From APNM01 sp040361335 (lineage in GTDB: Bacteria > Pseudomonadota > Gammaproteobacteria > Nevskiales > Salinisphaeraceae), in the NCBI RefSeq assembly GCF_040361335.1, contig NZ_APNM01000027.1, forward strand, positions 1-16,245: DNA of 16,245 nt. The letters are read 5' to 3'. The notes beneath the pieces are model-generated. The model was not told the origin of the DNA. It saw only the letters and a program-made list of their open reading frames with translations, and ran no database searches. Below, piece by piece: positions 12,940-16,245 of the stretch (the stretch's first letter is position 1; each line of letters starts with the position of its first letter). The position numbers and the translations under genes were made by a program.

Positions 12940-13949
12940 CCGGCCCGCTCCAGCAGCCGGTACAGCAGGTCGCGGTCGAGGTTGCCGCCGGTGATCACGG
13001 TGGCCACCCCGGCCTCCGCCGGCGGCCGCACGGTGCCGTCCATCAGGGCCGCCACGCCCAGCACCGCCCCCGGCTCGGCGTAGAGCTTGCCCTCCGTGAT
13101 CACCGCCCGGGCCGCGGCGACGATGCTGTCGTCGTCCACCGTCACCAGTTCGTCCACCACCTCGCGGCTGATGGCATAGGTGTGCTCGCCGGCGCGGTTG
13201 GCGCCCAGGCTGGCGGCGATCGTGTCGATCCCGGTCAGCGCCACCGGCCGGCCGGCGTCCCAGGCGGCGCCCAGCGTCGACGCGCCGGCCGGCTCGACGC
13301 CGACGATGCGCACGTCCGGCCGGCAGGCCTTCAGGGCCAGCCCCAGGCCGCAGATCAGGCCGCCCCCGCCCACCGGGCACAGCACCGTGTGCAGACCCGG
13401 GCACTGGGCCTGCAGCTCCAGGCCGACGCTGCCCTGGCCGGCGATGATCCGGGGCTCGTCGTAGGGCGGCACCAGCGTGGCGCCGCGCTCGGCCACCAGC
13501 TCGCGGGCCCGCCGCCAGGCCGCGTGGATGTCGCCGTGCAGGATCACCTCGGCGCCGTAGTGCCGGCAGGCCTCGGCCTTGTAGGGGCTGCTGCCCTCGG
13601 GCATGACCACGGTCACCGGCACGCCCTCGCGGCCCGCGGCCCAGGCCAGGCCCATGCCGTGGTTGCCGGCGGATACCGCCACCAGCCCGCCGGCCCGCTC
13701 GGCCTCGGTGGCGTTGGCGAGCCAGTTGAGGGCGCCGCGCGGCTTGAAAGAGCCGGTGGGCTGGAACAGCTCGCACTTGAGCCACAGCGGCCGCCGCAAC
13801 ACCGTTTCCAGCGGCGCCGAGCGCAGGCAGGGACTGGGATCGAGGCGGCCGCCCACGACCCGGCCGGCGGCCTCCACGGCATCCGGGCCGATACCGCCGG
13901 CCTCCGGGGTCATGTCCGGGTGGGCGCCGGGATTCATGCCGGGGTTCAT
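12936..13949 (-). CDS. PLP-dependent threonine/serine dehydratase (EutB-like)
   Basis: A 337-residue fold-type II PLP enzyme. The Schiff-base lysine is K69 in PTGSFKPRGALN (64-75), SAGNHGMGLAWAA (93-105) is the substrate-carboxylate loop and GGGGL (194-198) binds the PLP phosphate. This is the threonine/serine dehydratase and racemase family. EutB, the hydroxyectoine-catabolism dehydratase, belongs here, and EutB genes commonly sit beside an EutD/DoeA hydrolase as this gene does, so EutB-like activity is plausible but unproven. There is no C-terminal ACT domain, so it is not the allosteric biosynthetic IlvA. ATG 13949 forms an ATGA overlap with the upstream gene's stop. The N-terminus has a Pro/Gly-rich MNPG-MNPG repeat, so M13 (13913) is an alternative start. 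Confidence 0.85.
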   Translation of the reverse strand: MNPGMNPGAHPDMTPEAGGIGPDAVEAAGRVVGGRLDPSPCLRSAPLETVLRRPLWLKCELFQPTGSFKPRGALNWLANATEAERAGGLVAVSAGNHGMGLAWAAGREGVPVTVVMPEGSSPYKAEACRHYGAEVILHGDIHAAWRRARELVAERGATLVPPYDEPRIIAGQGSVGLELQAQCPGLHTVLCPVGGGGLICGLGLALKACRPDVRIVGVEPAGASTLGAAWDAGRPVALTGIDTIAASLGANRAGEHTYAISREVVDELVTVDDDSIVAAARAVITEGKLYAEPGAVLGVAALMDGTVRPPAEAGVATVITGGNLDRDLLYRLLERAG

Positions 13950-15202
13950 CGACGCACCGTGAGGTCGGCGGGGACGGTGGTGAGGAACTCGCAGCCATCC
14001 TCGGTCACCACGACGGTGTCGGACAGGAAGGCGTCGCCCAGCGGGCTGCGCAGCAGCCAGGACATCAGGTGGAACACCATCCCGGCCTCCAGCCGCATCT
14101 CGGAGCCGGCCCGCAGGCCCACGGGCACGCCGCTGCCGGACCAGCTCGGCGGATAGCCGATGCCCACCGAGTAGCCGCAGTGATGCCGGCGGTAATCGAC
14201 GCCGTGCCGGTCGAGCACGCCCTGCCACGCGGCGTAGACATCGCCGGCCTGCACCTCCGGGCGGATGGTGTCGGCCGCGGCGTGGGCCGCCTCGCGGCAG
14301 ATGTCGTTGGCGCGCACCGCCTCGTCCGGCGCGTCCCCCAGGAACACCAGCCGCCCCATGGGCGCGTGGTAGCGCCGCACGCAACCGGCCATCTCCAGGA
14401 ACAGCAGGTCGCCGTCGCCGAGGACGTAGTCCTGCCAGGTGCCGTGCTCGTGATCCAGGGTGGTGGTGGCGCGCACCAGCGGCACGAAGCCAGGATAGGT
14501 GCCGCCGCGGCGGCACATCTCGTTGTAGGTGGCGCCCATCACGTCGCGCTTGTGCACGCCCAGGCCGGCGGAGGCGATGGCGGTGAGCATCATCGCGTCC
14601 GAGACGCGGGCGGCCTCGCGGGTGCAGGCCAGCTCGGCGGGCGACTGGCGGATGCGGAAGCCGTCGACCAGGCCGGAGGCCTCGTGGAAGACGGCCCCCG
14701 GCAGCCCGGCCTGGATGCCCTCTGCCAGCGCCGCCGGGAAGAAGCTGCCGGACTTCTCCATGCCCAGGACACCCTCGGCCAGGCCCAGCTCACTGACCAC
14801 GTCACAGGTACAGCGCACCGACGGCGGCGCCTCGTCGACCGCCGCCCTGCCCGGCGCCGGCCAGGGCTCCAGGGTCTCCGCGCCCTTGGCCGGCGGCGGG
14901 CCACCGGCCGGGGCACGATCCGCGGCGCTGCCGTCGGGATAACCGACGTGGTGGATACCCGGCACCTGGTCGCGCACCACGGCGTGCTCCATGGCGCGGG
15001 TGATGAGCACGGGCTCGCCCTTCGCCGGCAGCACCAACATCTGGTAGGCGAAATAGCCCATGTGGTCGAGACCGACCAGGTAGTAGATATTCTCGGGACT
15101 GGTGATCAGGATGGCGTCCAGGCCGCGCTCGGACAGCGCGGCGCGGACGCGGTCGCGGCGCTCGCGGAACTCCGCGTCGGAGAACGGCGGCGTGGCGCTC
15201 AT
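13946..15202 (-). CDS. M24-family hydrolase, ectoine hydrolase (DoeA/EutD)-like
   Basis: A 418-residue pita-bread-fold protein: an N-terminal creatinase domain to about 180 (RRDRVRAALSERGLDAILIT, ENIYYLVGLDHMGYFAYQML) and an M24 domain after 190. The metal ligands of ordinary M24 peptidases are not conserved: the first Asp site is Glu270 in LLFLEMAGCVRRYHAP, and HCGYSVGIGYPPSW (His341) and EAGMVFHLMSWL replace the usual His/Glu motifs. This is the pattern of metal-independent ectoine hydrolases, where the corresponding Glu acts as nucleophile, so ring opening of ectoine or a similar pyrimidine is inferred. A Pro/Ala-rich stretch (about 88-128) replaces the family's substrate-side segment. GGAGG precedes the start. 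It is coupled by ATGA overlap to the dehydratase. Confidence 0.8.
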   Translation of the reverse strand: MSATPPFSDAEFRERRDRVRAALSERGLDAILITSPENIYYLVGLDHMGYFAYQMLVLPAKGEPVLITRAMEHAVVRDQVPGIHHVGYPDGSAADRAPAGGPPPAKGAETLEPWPAPGRAAVDEAPPSVRCTCDVVSELGLAEGVLGMEKSGSFFPAALAEGIQAGLPGAVFHEASGLVDGFRIRQSPAELACTREAARVSDAMMLTAIASAGLGVHKRDVMGATYNEMCRRGGTYPGFVPLVRATTTLDHEHGTWQDYVLGDGDLLFLEMAGCVRRYHAPMGRLVFLGDAPDEAVRANDICREAAHAAADTIRPEVQAGDVYAAWQGVLDRHGVDYRRHHCGYSVGIGYPPSWSGSGVPVGLRAGSEMRLEAGMVFHLMSWLLRSPLGDAFLSDTVVVTEDGCEFLTTVPADLTVRR

Positions 15203-15252
15203 CGCAAGCCTCCGTTGACGGTGGTTCGTCGGTCTCCGCTCGTGCGGGCCCC

Positions 15253-15281
15253 ATCCTAGTAGCTAGTATCCCGTCTCACAA
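15253..15281 (-). promoter_or_regulatory. Putative sigma70 promoter of the M24-dehydratase operon
   Basis: Read on the minus strand, TTGTGA (15281-15276) and TAGGAT (15258-15253) form a -35/-10 pair with a 17-base spacer, each matching consensus at four of six positions. It lies 51-79 bases before the M24 start. It is the best candidate in this 141-bp gap. Confidence 0.45.
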
Positions 15282-15343
15282 TTGACCTTGCATTGCGCGC
15301 GGCCTTCGACGCGCCTGGCGAGCGGTCTGGTCGGTTGCGTTGT

Positions 15344-16093
15344 CTAGAGGATACCCGGCAGCAACCACCAGCTCCGGCGCTTGTAGTCGGCCCATTCGGT
15401 ATAACGCGCCATGCTCGCCTCCTTCATGGCCATGTTCACCGCGAACACCGTGGTCCAGTACCAAGCCAGGACCAGCGCCGGCAGCCAATGCCAGACCAGC
15501 AGCGCGAAGCTACCGTAGATCAACATCTCGCCCAGGTAGTTGGGATGGCGGACGTAGCGGAACATGCCGTCCGTGATCAGGCCGCGCTGAACCCGCAGGG
15601 TGAAGTATTTCTGGGCGTCGGCCGCCACCATCACCGCGGTGCCGATCAGGCACAGCGCGATGCACAGGCAGAACCAGGCCGGCTCGGGCAGCGGATAGAC
15701 GGGATCGGCGGTGCCCGAGATCAGCAGCCAGCCGAACGACCAGTACAGGCCCAGGCCGATCGCGGCATAGACCGTGCTCGGCAGGGTGATGCGCACCTGC
15801 CAGTTGGGGTCCGGGAAGGCCAGGTCCTTGAGCAGCCAGACCAGGCCGTAGCCGCCGTGCAGGGCCAAGTAGACCCAGGCCGCGGGCGCGGTGGCGGCGG
15901 GCGTGGCGTCCGCGTACCACCACATCAGGAATCCCAGGAACGGGAAAGTGCCCGCCTTCTGGGCGTTCACCACCCAGGCGAACTTCAACGGCCGCGGGCC
16001 GCCGCCGAGGTTGTACAGGAAACGGTCGTTGAACCGGTCCAGCCGCGCCGCCCAGCCGGGCGCGCGGGTCGCGGCGGATTCGTTCGTGCTCAT
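15344..16093 (-). CDS. ICMT/DUF1295-like membrane methyltransferase-family protein
   Basis: A 249-residue polytopic membrane protein with about six hydrophobic helices. The C-terminal half carries RYVRHPNYLGEMLIYGSFALL (residues 179-199), the R-HP-Y-GE core shared by isoprenylcysteine carboxyl methyltransferases, phospholipid methyltransferases and steroid-5-alpha-reductase/DUF1295 proteins, followed by KEASMARYTEWADYKRR (224-240), which carries the conserved end-of-family E and Y-x-x-Y residues. Either SAM- or NADPH-dependent chemistry on a lipid is possible; the motif cannot decide it. ATG 16093 is preferred over an upstream in-frame ATG at 16162 because GGGGGAGA lies about 7 bases ahead and the extra residues would be encoded by a repeat. 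It lies 141 bp downstream of the M24 start region on the same strand. Confidence 0.85.
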   Translation of the reverse strand: MSTNESAATRAPGWAARLDRFNDRFLYNLGGGPRPLKFAWVVNAQKAGTFPFLGFLMWWYADATPAATAPAAWVYLALHGGYGLVWLLKDLAFPDPNWQVRITLPSTVYAAIGLGLYWSFGWLLISGTADPVYPLPEPAWFCLCIALCLIGTAVMVAADAQKYFTLRVQRGLITDGMFRYVRHPNYLGEMLIYGSFALLVWHWLPALVLAWYWTTVFAVNMAMKEASMARYTEWADYKRRSWWLLPGIL

Positions 16094-16117
16094 ATTGTGT
16101 CTCCCCCTGTCTTGCTC

Positions 16118-16200
16118 CTTCTCCCCTTGGGGGAGAAGACCGGGTTGAGGGGTTCGCCGCAAAGCGGCGCCGAGTTTCTTGTCCCCCTCACCCTAACCCT
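16118..16200. repeat. Dispersed palindromic repeat (REP/MITE-like)
   Basis: Nested inverted repeats are packed into about 80 bases: CTTCTCCCC (16118-16126) with GGGGAGAAG (16130-16138), CGCCGC (16155-16160) with GCGGCG (16164-16169), and the outer GGGTTGAGGGG (16142-16152) facing CCCCTCACCCTAACC (from 16184). The ending CCCTCACCCTAACCCTC is a common end of short dispersed repeats in GC-rich proteobacteria. It lies in the leader of the membrane-protein gene. No transposase is nearby. Confidence 0.55.
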
Positions 16201-16245
16201 CGTATGTTGCCAACGCCACGGCAATCAGGAGCATGAGAAGAGTTG

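Noticed and set aside
12847..13998. 383-residue minus-strand frame over the dehydratase
   Set aside because: It overlaps the dehydratase in another frame, is Arg/Gly/Pro-rich and carries none of the PLP motifs; it is a GC-driven shadow.
14069..15259. 396-residue plus-strand frame opposite the M24 hydrolase
   Set aside because: Composition is dominated by Gly, His, Ala and Arg with no family similarity; the minus-strand frame has clear pita-bread-fold motifs, a Shine-Dalgarno and a coupled neighbour.
16193..16245. Possible 3' end of a minus-strand gene entering from the right edge (reading TLLMLLIAVALATYEG then TAG)
   Set aside because: Only about 16 codons are visible and the stop falls inside the repeat; hydrophobic ending is suggestive but not enough to call.
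16233..16245. Possible plus-strand start ATG at the right edge after AGGAG
   Set aside because: The Shine-Dalgarno would be only one base from the ATG and just four codons are visible.
1..16245. CRISPR array, tRNA or rRNA gene
   Set aside because: No regularly spaced repeats with unique spacers and no cloverleaf or rRNA-like stretch were seen on either strand.

Overview
The window reads as chromosomal DNA of a GC-rich proteobacterium, most likely a gammaproteobacterium. The best taxonomic cue is a YqhA (UPF0114) protein that looks typically gammaproteobacterial. A DoeA/EutD-like gene hints at a halophilic or osmolyte-using lifestyle. The species cannot be fixed from the sequence. From about 3.57 kb onward genes have strongly G/C-biased third positions and long antisense shadow frames; the first 3.4 kb is visibly richer in A+T and looks acquired.

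Layout. (1) 1-3.4 kb, accessory island, all on the plus strand: the 3' end of a DUF3644-like gene, a broken DapD-like 5' fragment, a ParA-type ATPase whose stop overlaps the GTG start of an unrecognised 171-aa charged protein, and a DUF4238 protein. No transposase, integrase or tRNA is visible inside it. (2) 3.5-8.5 kb, ordinary backbone: yqhA (minus), then on the plus strand a small membrane protein, a SAM methyltransferase, a small lipoprotein, a REP-like hairpin array and an EamA-type exporter; then a secreted transglutaminase-like protein (minus) and an SRPBCC/AHSA1 protein (plus). (3) 8.6-10.7 kb, stability-gene cluster: a complete ccdA-ccdB module, a pRiA4b ORF-3-family gene followed 16 bp later by a HigA-type antitoxin without HigB, and a YefM/Phd antitoxin without YoeB. 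(4) 10.7-12.9 kb: a YrhK-domain protein, then a compact plus-strand operon (ChrR-like cupin, EthD-domain protein, epoxide-hydrolase-type alpha/beta hydrolase) behind a good sigma70-like promoter that carries a FadR/GntR-type operator match. (5) 12.9-15.2 kb, minus strand: a translationally coupled pair, DoeA/EutD-like M24 hydrolase then EutB-like PLP dehydratase. (6) 15.3-16.2 kb, minus strand: an ICMT/DUF1295-like membrane protein, with a palindromic dispersed repeat upstream.

How the genes may work together. The cupin/EthD/hydrolase operon has the look of a small catabolic unit whose inducer and regulator lie elsewhere. The M24 hydrolase-dehydratase pair resembles part of ectoine/hydroxyectoine catabolism, but the deacetylase DoeB, the transaminase/dehydrogenase steps and a regulator are absent from the window. 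The ParA plus 171-aa pair, flanked by DUF3644 and DUF4238 genes, is the best candidate for an undescribed multi-gene system, possibly defensive or for element maintenance; this is inference from gene arrangement only.
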